Assembly (NCBI GenBank): GCA_040389445.1
Contig: JAZJZX010000020.1
Coordinates: 1-64,000 of the forward strand
From: UBA5189 sp040389445
GTDB lineage: Bacteria; Chloroflexota; Limnocylindria; Limnocylindrales; CSP1-4
DNA length: 64,000 bases
Direction of reading: 5' to 3'
Shown piece by piece: positions 7,893 through 15,603 of the stretch; positions within the stretch are counted from its first letter, which is position 1, and each line of letters starts with the position of its first letter. Made by a program: the position numbers and the translations under genes. A model generated the notes under the pieces. That model was given only the letters and a program-made list of their open reading frames with translations, searched no databases and had not been told where the DNA came from.

Positions 7893-9473
7893 ATGACGCC
7901 GACGCTCGGCCCGGGGGACTTCACGGCGGAACGGGAGGAACTGCTTCAGCGTGCCGCCGGCCTCGCGAAGGCGCTGGTCGGATCGGCGACCGGCGCGACG
8001 ACCCTCGGGCGGGAGCGGGCGATCCTCCGGCTCATCGGCGTCGGCGGGCTTGATCGAAAGGGACGGCCGCTCGCCGCCGAGGTCGTGGATCGCTATGTCG
8101 GCGGTGAGCCGTCGCGCCTGGCAATGGGCATCGGGCTTCCGTTCTCCCTGGCCCTCCTCGAGTACGACACCGACCCGCAGCAGCTCGCCCTCGATGTCGC
8201 GGCGGGCTCGGTGGACCTGGGCCTGGAAGCCGAACTCCTGGCAGCGCCCGAAAGGCGCGCGGCGGCCACGGAGCACTTCTCACGCCTCGCCGCCGCGGCC
8301 GTGGACCGGATCGATGACAACCGGGTCGCCCGGACGGAACTCCTCGAGGTCCTCCACGACCGCCGCGCGCCGTGGATCGGCGCAACCCTCCGCGAGTCGT
8401 CGGTGGAGCAGGCCGAACGCGAGGCGGCTGCGCTCGTGCGAGCCGGCCTGGATCTGGTTCGCGTCGAGGTGCCGACCATCAGGGAACTCGCCGTCCGACT
8501 CGGCGAGCTGGGGCACGATGTCGGATGGCGGCCACGACAGCCGGGTGCCGAGCACGAGACGACGCCGGCCGGCAGCCAGCGCGGGATCGCACGACTGCGC
8601 GACGTCCTCGATCGGGCGGCCGCCGAGCGAGGCGCCTACGTGCGCCTGGTGATCGCGCCGCCGGCCCTCGCCGGCCCGGAGGGTGCCATCGTGGCCGCGT
8701 TCGAACGGGCGGACCTGCTGGAGCTGGATCCCATGGGGGAGATGTTCGTCACGGGCGTCGATCCTGAGCGGGCACTGGTCGACTTCGCCTTTGCCGTCCG
8801 TGTCGCCCGCCGTGCCGGCGTCGCGCTCCATCTCGACGCCGGGCCCCTGGTGGTGGCACCGGACCTGGGCTCGGGGATGAATGCCGATGCCGCGACGCGT
8901 GCCGGCCGATCGCTGGCGCTGCAGCTCCTGACCGTGCTGGTGGCGCGCGCCAACGGGATTCCGGACTCGCAGGTGATCGTCGGAGCGCTGCCACTCTGGC
9001 TCGACGGCGAATCCGACCTGCCCGTCCGGGCCGCCGCCGAGCTCGCCCTCAGGCGCGCCCTGTACCAGAGGCACAGGCTCAGCTTCGTCCAACCGCCCGA
9101 CCCGGACGACTCAGGGCGCTGGGCGGCGATCGTGGCCGGTATCCAGCCGGGTTCGGGGGTGGCCCTCATCCAGCCGCAGGCCGAGCGGGACGTGGACCAG
9201 ACGGGCGCCACGGCCGGACGGGCCCGCTGGGCGGCGGAGGTCGCGGGCCAGCTCGACGGCAGCGACGGTCCCCGACTCGCCGGTGCTGCCCGGGAACACG
9301 CCCGCCGCACCCTTGCCGCGGCTGCGGCGACCCTCGATCTCATCGGGCGCGACGGGTGGCCCGCCCTGACCGGCGCGGCCGCGGCGCGTGATGGCTGGGG
9401 ACAGCTCGGCGCCGACGCCGTGGCACCGAGCGGCGTTGCGGCCGATCCCGTGGAGCAGGCACTGGCCGGGTGA
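7893..9473 (+). CDS. Lysine 5,6-aminomutase alpha-subunit (KamD)-like protein
   Basis: The 526-residue protein lines up with the KamD TIM-barrel subunit of D-lysine 5,6-aminomutase: an early RERAILRLIGVGGLD block, then MGIGLPFSLALL followed by a small helix with AAGSVDL, the central AYVRL strand, and the late LLTVLVARANGIPDSQ segment. In the known enzyme the beta subunit (KamE) carries the cobalamin-binding domain and the lysine that holds PLP, and no beta gene is near. The true substrate is therefore open. It starts 28 bp after moaX and its TGA overlaps the GTG of the MttB-like gene (GTGA at 9470-9473), so the two are probably translationally coupled. Confidence 0.65.
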   Translation: MTPTLGPGDFTAEREELLQRAAGLAKALVGSATGATTLGRERAILRLIGVGGLDRKGRPLAAEVVDRYVGGEPSRLAMGIGLPFSLALLEYDTDPQQLALDVAAGSVDLGLEAELLAAPERRAAATEHFSRLAAAAVDRIDDNRVARTELLEVLHDRRAPWIGATLRESSVEQAEREAAALVRAGLDLVRVEVPTIRELAVRLGELGHDVGWRPRQPGAEHETTPAGSQRGIARLRDVLDRAAAERGAYVRLVIAPPALAGPEGAIVAAFERADLLELDPMGEMFVTGVDPERALVDFAFAVRVARRAGVALHLDAGPLVVAPDLGSGMNADAATRAGRSLALQLLTVLVARANGIPDSQVIVGALPLWLDGESDLPVRAAAELALRRALYQRHRLSFVQPPDPDDSGRWAAIVAGIQPGSGVALIQPQAERDVDQTGATAGRARWAAEVAGQLDGSDGPRLAGAAREHARRTLAAAAATLDLIGRDGWPALTGAAAARDGWGQLGADAVAPSGVAADPVEQALAG

Positions 9474-10993
9474 CTGCCATGCGTCGCCGCGAACGACGGA
9501 TCGGCGGCGGCGTGCCCAGGCTCCCGTGGCGCACGCTCGTCAATCCGTACCGGCCGGTCGAGATCCTGTCCGAAGACCAGATCGAGACCATCCACCGTGC
9601 CTCCCTGAGGATCCTCGCCGAGGTCGGCACGGAAGTCCTCGGCGACCGGGCCATCGATCTGCTGGCCCGGGCCGGAGCGTCGGTGGACCGCGGTTCGCGG
9701 CGCGTTCGACTGGATCCCGAGCTTGCCGAGGAAACCATCCGGACCGCACCGTCGGAGTTTCGCGTCCACGCCCGGAACCCGGCCCGGACCGTCACCATCG
9801 GGGGCCGCCACCTGGTGTTCACGTCCGTGGGTGGCCCGGCCTTCGTCACCGATCTCGACCGTGGCCGGCGTCCCGGGAACGTGGCTGATTTCATCGATTA
9901 CGTCCGGGTCATCGGCGCGCTCGACGTCATCCACATGGAGGCGGGCGGACCACTCGAGCCGACCGATCTGCCGGTCCCCACGAGACACCTGGACATGTAC
10001 CGGATCTTGGCGACGACGCTGGACAAGACCTGGCAATGCCTCGGGTTCGGGCGGACCCCGGTGGACGATGCGCTCGAGATCGTTGCCCTGGCCCGGGGCG
10101 TGGATCGCGCGACGCTCGTGCGCGAGCCGAGCCTGATGACGATCATCAACTCGAATTCCCCGCTTCGCCTGGACGGTCCGATGTCCGAGGGACTCATCGA
10201 GATGGCGATCCACGGGCAGCCGGTGGTGGCGACGCCGTTCACCCTTGCCGGAGCCATGAGCCCCGCGACGATCGCCGGGGCCCTCGCAGAACAGAACGCC
10301 GAGGTGCTCTTCATGGTGGTCCTGACGCAGCTGGCGCGGCGCGGAGCACCGGTGGTGTACGGCGGGTTCACCTCGAACGTGGACATGCGGACCGGATCGC
10401 CGGCCTTCGGGACGCCCGAGTACGTGAAGGCGGCGTTCGCCACCGGCCAGCTTGCCCGTCGGTACGGCCTGCCGTTCCGATCGTCCAACGTGACCGGATC
10501 GAACGTCGTGGACGCCCAGGCGGCCTACGAATCGGAAATGGCCGTGTGGGGCGCGGTGATGGGCGGCGTGAACCTGCTGTACCAGGGCGCCGGCTGGCTG
10601 GAGGGCGGGCTCACCGCCTCCTTCGAGAAGCTGATCCTCGATGCCGAGATCCTCCAGATGATGAGCGAGGTGCTCCAGCCGCTCGTGGTGGACGAGGCCG
10701 AGATCGGCGTGGACGCCATCGCCGCGGTCGGGCCGGGGGGCCACTTCTTCGGGTCGGCCCATACCCTCGAGCGCTTCGAGCACGCGTTCTACCGGCCGAT
10801 GCTGTCCGACTGGCGGAATTTCGAGACCTGGCAGGAGAGCGGGTCACCGACCGCCGCGGAACGGGCGAACGGGATCTGGAAGCAGCTCCTGGCCGAGTTC
10901 GAGCCACCGGCCATGGATCCCGGCGTGGCCGAAGCCATCGATGCCTACGTTGCCCGCCGAACGCAGGAGATCGGGCGGGATCCGATCGTCTGA
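9470..10993 (+). CDS. Trimethylamine methyltransferase (MttB) family protein
   Basis: The 507-residue protein belongs to the MttB superfamily: ILSEDQIETIHRASLRIL at the N-terminus, a TIM-barrel core with SLMTIINSNSPLRLD and TPFTLAGAMSPATIAG, and the YQGAGWLEGGL block near the C-terminus. Pyrrolysine-containing MttB has an in-frame amber codon mid-gene; this gene reads through without one, so it is the non-Pyl branch, which includes methyltransferases for glycine betaine and other quaternary amines. No corrinoid protein or MtbA-like partner is adjacent. The GTG at 9470 gives a 4-nt overlap with the KamD-like gene; an ATG three codons in (9479) is an alternative. It ends the five-gene run. Confidence 0.82.
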   Translation: MTAMRRRERRIGGGVPRLPWRTLVNPYRPVEILSEDQIETIHRASLRILAEVGTEVLGDRAIDLLARAGASVDRGSRRVRLDPELAEETIRTAPSEFRVHARNPARTVTIGGRHLVFTSVGGPAFVTDLDRGRRPGNVADFIDYVRVIGALDVIHMEAGGPLEPTDLPVPTRHLDMYRILATTLDKTWQCLGFGRTPVDDALEIVALARGVDRATLVREPSLMTIINSNSPLRLDGPMSEGLIEMAIHGQPVVATPFTLAGAMSPATIAGALAEQNAEVLFMVVLTQLARRGAPVVYGGFTSNVDMRTGSPAFGTPEYVKAAFATGQLARRYGLPFRSSNVTGSNVVDAQAAYESEMAVWGAVMGGVNLLYQGAGWLEGGLTASFEKLILDAEILQMMSEVLQPLVVDEAEIGVDAIAAVGPGGHFFGSAHTLERFEHAFYRPMLSDWRNFETWQESGSPTAAERANGIWKQLLAEFEPPAMDPGVAEAIDAYVARRTQEIGRDPIV

Positions 10994-11047
10994 CTTCGTC
11001 GTATGACCGAATGACACAAGCCCCGCTCAGGATCTGGAGTTGCCTCG

Positions 11048-11416
11048 ATGTCCACTCGCTCGGTCTCGCTCGGTCTCGTCGTCGTCTTCGCCCTCGCCGC
11101 CTGCGGGGGAGGGACAGCGCCGTCGGTGCTCGTATCGCAGGGTCCCGCCAACCCCGGCGCCGGAGCGTCGACGGTCGCCATCATCGACAACGCGTTCCAG
11201 CCCGCGGATCTCACCGTGAAGGTCGGTACCACCGTCACCTGGACGAACAAGGGCCAGCGGGGCCACACGGTATCGACCTCCGATGGCGGATTCGGGAGTG
11301 ACGGCACCCTCAAGAGCGGCGCGACCTACAGCCGCGCCTTCGACACGGCCGGAACGTTCGCCTACTTCTGCGCGATCCACAGTTCCATGAAGGCCACCAT
11401 CACGGTCACGCCGTAG
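11048..11416 (+). CDS. Cupredoxin-like lipoprotein (blue copper protein)
   Basis: The 122-residue protein begins with a lipoprotein signal peptide ending in the lipobox LAAC (Cys19), so it should be anchored outside the membrane. The mature part is a plastocyanin-like fold: TVTWTNKGQRGHTVS gives the first His, and YFCAIHSSM gives Cys, His and Met in type 1 copper spacing. It is thus a likely electron carrier or copper-binding protein. GGAG at about 11035 precedes the ATG. It lies 47 bp upstream of the sigma factor gene and might share its transcription, though nothing proves that. Confidence 0.88.
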   Translation: MSTRSVSLGLVVVFALAACGGGTAPSVLVSQGPANPGAGASTVAIIDNAFQPADLTVKVGTTVTWTNKGQRGHTVSTSDGGFGSDGTLKSGATYSRAFDTAGTFAYFCAIHSSMKATITVTP

Positions 11417-11463
11417 CCTTGTCCCTGCTCGACAGGGAAGCATGAGCGGGCCACCATCACGAC

Positions 11464-12147
11464 ATGCGCGAGGATGACGGTGCATCCGGCGAACCAGATC
11501 GAGCCGCAGACGATCGCCTGCTGCTGGCCCGGATCCGGCAGCGCGACCAGGCCGCGTTTGCGGCGCTCTACGACCGGTACGCCGACGGGATCTTCGGGAC
11601 GACGCTTCGTTTCATCCGCGATCGATCGACGGCCGCCGAGGTGGTCCAGGACACCTTCATGGCCGTCTGGCAACGCGGCGAGCAGTTCAATCCGGAAGCT
11701 GGATCGGTCGTCGGATGGATGCTGGGCATTGCCAGAAACCGGGCCATCGATCGGCTGCGTGCCGAGGCTCGGCGGCCACTCCCGGAATGGATGCAGCCCG
11801 ATGGCTCGACGGTGGGGGACGGCAGCGCGGAGCGTCCGCGGGCCGGGCATCGCGATGGGCCCGTGTCGGACGATCCGCCCGCCGAGATCGAGCAGCGCTG
11901 GCTCCGGGCCGTGATCCGGACGACGTTGACCGAGCTTCGGCCCGATGAGCGGGAGATCCTGGTGCTCGCCTACGACCGTGCGCTCAGCCAGTCCGAGATC
12001 GCATCCCGCCTCGGATTGCCCATCGGCACCGTGAAATCGAGGACCCGCCGGGCGCTGGCGCGACTGCGCGTCCGGCTCGAGGGGGTGCCGGATCTGCGTC
12101 GTCCGGCATCCATGGTCGGCCACCCGGGCCCGGAGGACGAACGATGA
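11464..12147 (+). CDS. ECF RNA polymerase sigma factor
   Basis: The 227-residue protein has region 2 (AFAALYDRYADGIFG to AEVVQDTFMAVWQ, with WMLGIARNRAIDRLR) and region 4 (LRPDEREILVLAYDRALSQSEIASRL, with GTVKSRTRRAL), separated by an acidic linker. That is the standard extracytoplasmic-function plan of SigK-like factors. Its last four bases overlap the ATG of the anti-sigma gene (ATGA at 12144-12147), the usual arrangement for a sigma/anti-sigma pair. The signal is unknown; the adjacent cupredoxin could hint at copper or redox stress. Confidence 0.92.
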   Translation: MREDDGASGEPDRAADDRLLLARIRQRDQAAFAALYDRYADGIFGTTLRFIRDRSTAAEVVQDTFMAVWQRGEQFNPEAGSVVGWMLGIARNRAIDRLRAEARRPLPEWMQPDGSTVGDGSAERPRAGHRDGPVSDDPPAEIEQRWLRAVIRTTLTELRPDEREILVLAYDRALSQSEIASRLGLPIGTVKSRTRRALARLRVRLEGVPDLRRPASMVGHPGPEDER

Positions 12148-13136
12148 CCTCGATCGGACACGCCGAGGCCCACGAGCGGCTCATGGACCTTGCCCTGGAG
12201 CCTGCTGCGCTCGATCGGCTCGCGCGGGACCTGACCGAGGCGAGCGAGCGCTCGATGGACGACCCCTTCGTCGTCCATGTCGCCTCGTGCCCGACCTGCC
12301 GGGACGTCGTTGCATCGTGGGAGCAGACCCATGCGATCGTGCGGCAGGCCCTGGCAGGGCCGCCCGGTTCCGCGGCGACCCGCCTGGCCGACCTCGCCGA
12401 GGACACGCCCATCGCCGCCCCGGCCGGGTTGCGGTCCATCCTGCTGGAGCGCATCGGTGGCTCGTCCGGTATCGAGGCGGCGGCGCAGCTCGCCGGGCAT
12501 CCGGACCATGTCACCGGGCGCGAGGACGACGTCACCGGGCACCAGGACCAGGTCGCCGGGCGCGAGGACGATGTCGCCGGGCACCGGGACGAGGCCTCCG
12601 ACGTGCCGCGCACCCCGGGAAGCGGCTTCGTCCGGCGCAGCCTGGGATTCGGTGGCCCGCGTCGCCGTCTCCTGCCGCTCGTGGCCGTCCTCGGGATCGT
12701 CGCGATCACCGGAGGCCTGGTGATCAACCAGTCGACGCGCCTCGATGAGGCGCGGCGCGAGACGGCGGCTCTGGAGGCCGTGGCGGCCACCGTCGATCGC
12801 GTGCTCCAGGATCCGGATCACCGGGTCGTCGACCTGCGCGCCGCGGATGGCACGCCGGCCGGCTCCATTTCCTGGTCCAGCCGCGATTTCGTGGTCCTCA
12901 CGGGGGCCCTCCCGCCTCCGCCGGCCGGCAGCATCTATGCCTGCTGGATCGAGCGCGACGGCGTGCGCTCGCCGGTCGGCCAGATGTGGTTTGCGGGCGG
13001 GACCGCGTTCTGGACGGGGTCGCTCCAGGACTGGGCGACGACCTCGTTCCGGGGCGGAACCTTCGGGATCAGCCTCGAACCGGTGACGGGCCCTCGCGGC
13101 AATCCGCCCGTCCTCGTCGGCGATCTCGGACCCTGA
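12144..13136 (+). CDS. Zinc-type anti-sigma factor, RskA-like
   Basis: The 330-residue protein starts with a sigma-binding domain that carries the zinc anti-sigma signature HVASCPTC (His-x3-Cys-x2-Cys). A cytoplasmic linker follows, made of five 7-residue repeats of the type G-(H/R)-x-D-x-V-(T/A), residues ~118-152. One membrane helix comes next (LLPLVAVLGIVAITGGLVI), then an extracytoplasmic RskA-like domain of about 170 residues. It should hold the upstream ECF factor at the membrane and release it by regulated proteolysis, as known for RskA. The coding overlap with the sigma gene supports co-regulation. Confidence 0.9.
   Translation: MTSIGHAEAHERLMDLALEPAALDRLARDLTEASERSMDDPFVVHVASCPTCRDVVASWEQTHAIVRQALAGPPGSAATRLADLAEDTPIAAPAGLRSILLERIGGSSGIEAAAQLAGHPDHVTGREDDVTGHQDQVAGREDDVAGHRDEASDVPRTPGSGFVRRSLGFGGPRRRLLPLVAVLGIVAITGGLVINQSTRLDEARRETAALEAVAATVDRVLQDPDHRVVDLRAADGTPAGSISWSSRDFVVLTGALPPPPAGSIYACWIERDGVRSPVGQMWFAGGTAFWTGSLQDWATTSFRGGTFGISLEPVTGPRGNPPVLVGDLGP
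12495..12599 (+). repeat. Five 21-bp in-frame repeats in the anti-sigma linker
   Basis: Five 21-bp units beginning ggg encode heptads such as GREDDVT, GHQDQVA and GREDDVA between the zinc domain and the membrane helix. The array keeps frame, so copy number could vary linker length without breaking the gene. Confidence 0.85.
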
Positions 13137-13241
13137 CCGGCCCCCGGGGCGCGGCCACCTGGCCGTGCCGCGCCGGGTTTGACGCGGGCCGTGCCGCCGG
13201 ACCGTGGTGCCGCCGCGCCGGGTTGGACGCGGGCCCGGCCC

Positions 13242-14765
13242 TCAGCCGTCGCGGCGTCGGTTGTGCCGGCGGCCGGCCCCCGGGTCCACGAGAGCCACGG
13301 GCTCCGGAGCCGGCGGCACGAACGGGAGCTCGGTCTGGTCGACGAGGCCGGCACGGATGATTCGGTCGAGTTCCTCGACAATCCGCGGGTCGGTTTCAAT
13401 CGGCTGGTACGCGGCGAGACGGCGGTCCACCTCAGCCACGCACCGCGCGTAGGTGTCCGGTGCCCCGGCCTTCATCCAGTTCTCTCGGTTGTCGCGCTCC
13501 CAGACCCGGCTCGGCAGATGGAGCGTGCTCGGCCAGTTGGCCGTGGTGTGCTCGGCCATGATCAGGTGCTGGTCGGCCATCAGGTGCGCCAGAAGGTCGT
13601 CGATCGGCAGGTCATCCACCGGCTGCACATCCCGCACGAAGTGGAGCACCTGCGCACAGACCTCGTCGTCGAAGACCAGCTTCGGAAGGCTGAAGACGAG
13701 CAGGAAGTCGAGCATTCCCGGACCCGACACGCTGTTCACGCCGGCCAGCGCGGCCAGCAGCGCGCTCCCGAAGGTCTCCGCACCGGCCTGCGCGTCGAGG
13801 AGCTTGGCATCCGAGAGGGCCATGTACGACTGGCACGGCAGGTCGAGCGACTTCGCGACCTCGACGTAGGCGACATCGAGCTGGAGCGCCTCGATCGCGG
13901 CCATCGGCGAGCTCGCGATCTTCATGTGGAACGTGGCCGGCGCGCCGCCGAACAGGACCGGCGCACCGGGCCGGATGAGCTGGGCCATGGTGATGCCGGC
14001 CAGGACGTCGATCGTGTGGAAGACCGTCGCCCCAACCGTGGTGACCGGCGCGATCAGCCCCTGCAGCGTCACCGGGACGATCTCGACGGGGATGCCGGCT
14101 TCCACGCAGTCGATGAGGTTCTGACACGAATCCTCGCTGTAGCGGAAGTTGCCGCTGGCAGTGATCGTGAAAATCGACATCGGGCGTGCGATGAGATCGG
14201 CGCGATCGCGTCGGAACAGCTGCTGCATCTCCACCATGCGCCCGACGCCATGCTCCGTGAAGGCGCCTGAAACGATCGGGCGCTTCGAGTTCGTCAGGGA
14301 CAGGCGCAGGCGCCAGGCATCGGACACGTTGGCTTCGATGTCGTCGTTCGTGGAGAACGCCGTGGCGAGGTAGGCGATGTTCGGGAGCCCATCGGCGAGT
14401 CGAATGTATTCGACGAAGTCCGTGGTGTCGGCCAGCCGAACCTGACCTGTGCGGTGGTCCATGACCTTGAGGCCGGACGACCCCGGGACGAAGTGGACGC
14501 GGTCCCCGCCGAGGTCTGCGTGCGGGTTGCCGTCACGATCGAACAGCGTGAAGGACCTCGGCGCGGACGAAATCGCCCGCTCCACGATCTCGCGGGGGAA
14601 CAGGACGCGGTCGCCGGACGCGTCGGCAGGCAGGCCGAGCTCCAGAAGCCGCCGCCGCATCTCCTTGCCGCGGATCTCCATCCCGGTCGTGGCCAGCACG
14701 CGCATGGCTTCGTCGAGAATCCGCCCGATCAGCGGCGGCTCCAGGACTCGGATCGTGGGACGCAT
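13242..14765 (-). CDS. Second MttB-family methyltransferase-like protein
   Basis: The 507-residue protein has the same overall plan as the MttB-like protein at 9470 but is clearly diverged. It has the N-terminal RILDEAMRVLATTGMEI helix, RPIVSGAFTEHGVGRM, the barrel segment PVTLQGLIAPVTTVGATVFH, and a C-terminal helical region with HLIMAEHT. There is no in-frame amber codon, so it is a non-pyrrolysine member. The ATG at 14765 is supported by GAGGAGG upstream; the open frame beyond it reads into low-complexity DNA. It converges with the anti-sigma gene and is not part of an operon. Confidence 0.8.
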   Translation of the reverse strand: MRPTIRVLEPPLIGRILDEAMRVLATTGMEIRGKEMRRRLLELGLPADASGDRVLFPREIVERAISSAPRSFTLFDRDGNPHADLGGDRVHFVPGSSGLKVMDHRTGQVRLADTTDFVEYIRLADGLPNIAYLATAFSTNDDIEANVSDAWRLRLSLTNSKRPIVSGAFTEHGVGRMVEMQQLFRRDRADLIARPMSIFTITASGNFRYSEDSCQNLIDCVEAGIPVEIVPVTLQGLIAPVTTVGATVFHTIDVLAGITMAQLIRPGAPVLFGGAPATFHMKIASSPMAAIEALQLDVAYVEVAKSLDLPCQSYMALSDAKLLDAQAGAETFGSALLAALAGVNSVSGPGMLDFLLVFSLPKLVFDDEVCAQVLHFVRDVQPVDDLPIDDLLAHLMADQHLIMAEHTTANWPSTLHLPSRVWERDNRENWMKAGAPDTYARCVAEVDRRLAAYQPIETDPRIVEELDRIIRAGLVDQTELPFVPPAPEPVALVDPGAGRRHNRRRDG

Positions 14766-15070
14766 GCGCCTCCTCGGGTACGGCCGGGCCGACCAGTGCC
14801 GTCCATGGTGGAGCGCGACGCGTCGGCGTGCACGCCCTGGTTGCGCGTGATGGTCCGTGGCGTGCGTCCCGTCCGGCGCGGGCGCGGGGCACCGGTACGG
14901 GCGCGGAGCGCGGGCGTGGGGCCCCGGCACCGGCACCGGCGTCGGCGCGGAGCGCGGGGCACCGGCACCAGCACGGGCGCGGAGCGCGGGCGCGGGGCAC
15001 CGGCACCGGCACGGGCGCGGAGCGCGGGCGTGGGGCGTTCGTCCCCTGCGGGCGTAGCGTCCGCGAACGT
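14766..15070. other. Low-complexity GC-rich intergenic DNA
   Basis: The stretch is dominated by variants of ggcgcggggcaccggcac and similar words between 14878 and 15040. I find no gene. The first 30 bases hold the ribosome-binding site and probable promoter region of the MttB-like gene. Confidence 0.6.
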
Positions 15071-15300
15071 TGTCCGCTGCCGCGTCGACTGCATGGGCGC
15101 CCGGAGCACAGGCGAGCTCGTCAGGTCACGAGACCGGGGCGATTCGCGCCGGTGCCGGGCGTCGTCACGCTCCGACCGAGCCTCGCGCCAGCAGCGTTGC
15201 CGCGGTCGGAGCGGCTCCACTGCCGATGACGAACCGCCAAGTGCACCGCGTGACCATGCAGCCGTCATGGTCAAGCGCAAGCGCCGCGAGATCGGGCGAG
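15071..15300 (+). repeat. Dispersed repeat, subfamily A copy 1 (inverted-repeat ends)
   Basis: This copy is almost identical over its length to the one at 19527-19747. It starts with cgactgcatgg (15086-15096) and ends with ccatgcagccg (15254-15264), an inverted pair differing at one base, 179 bp from end to end. Sequence shared with the other copies continues past the right arm (tcaagcgcaagcgcc). No open frame with protein-like character runs through it. It may be a miniature mobile element or a structured RNA gene. Confidence 0.75.
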
Positions 15301-15301
15301 A

Positions 15302-15454
15302 TCGCGGCTGCGGGCCGGTCGCCGCACAGCCCGGAACAGGTCGGTCCACGAGTCGCGGCTGCGGGCCGGTCGCCGCACAGCCCGGAACAGGCCGGTTCAC
15401 GAGTCGCGGCCGCGGGCCGGCCGCCGCACAGCCCGGAACAGGTCGGTTCACGAG
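15302..15454 (+). repeat. 51-bp tandem repeat, three copies
   Basis: Three near-identical 51-bp units start at 15302, 15353 and 15404, each beginning tcgcggc and containing ccgcacagcccggaacag. They follow directly on the subfamily A repeat. The second subfamily A copy, at 19.7 kb, is followed by only a fragment of one unit. Confidence 0.85.
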
Positions 15455-15603
15455 CCATTCGATGCGTCGGCCGGGGGTGTACCTTTCAACGGCCATCAAA
15501 TGCGGGGGTGTCAGGAAGGATCCACGCTGGTGCGGACGTCCCCCGGTGAGCCGGCTCTCTGCCTTGACGGTCACGGTGTCGCGCAGCCGAATGTCGACAC
15601 CCG

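Noticed and set aside
15302..15454. CRISPR array at the 51-bp repeats
   Set aside because: The units abut without unique spacers and no cas gene is present.
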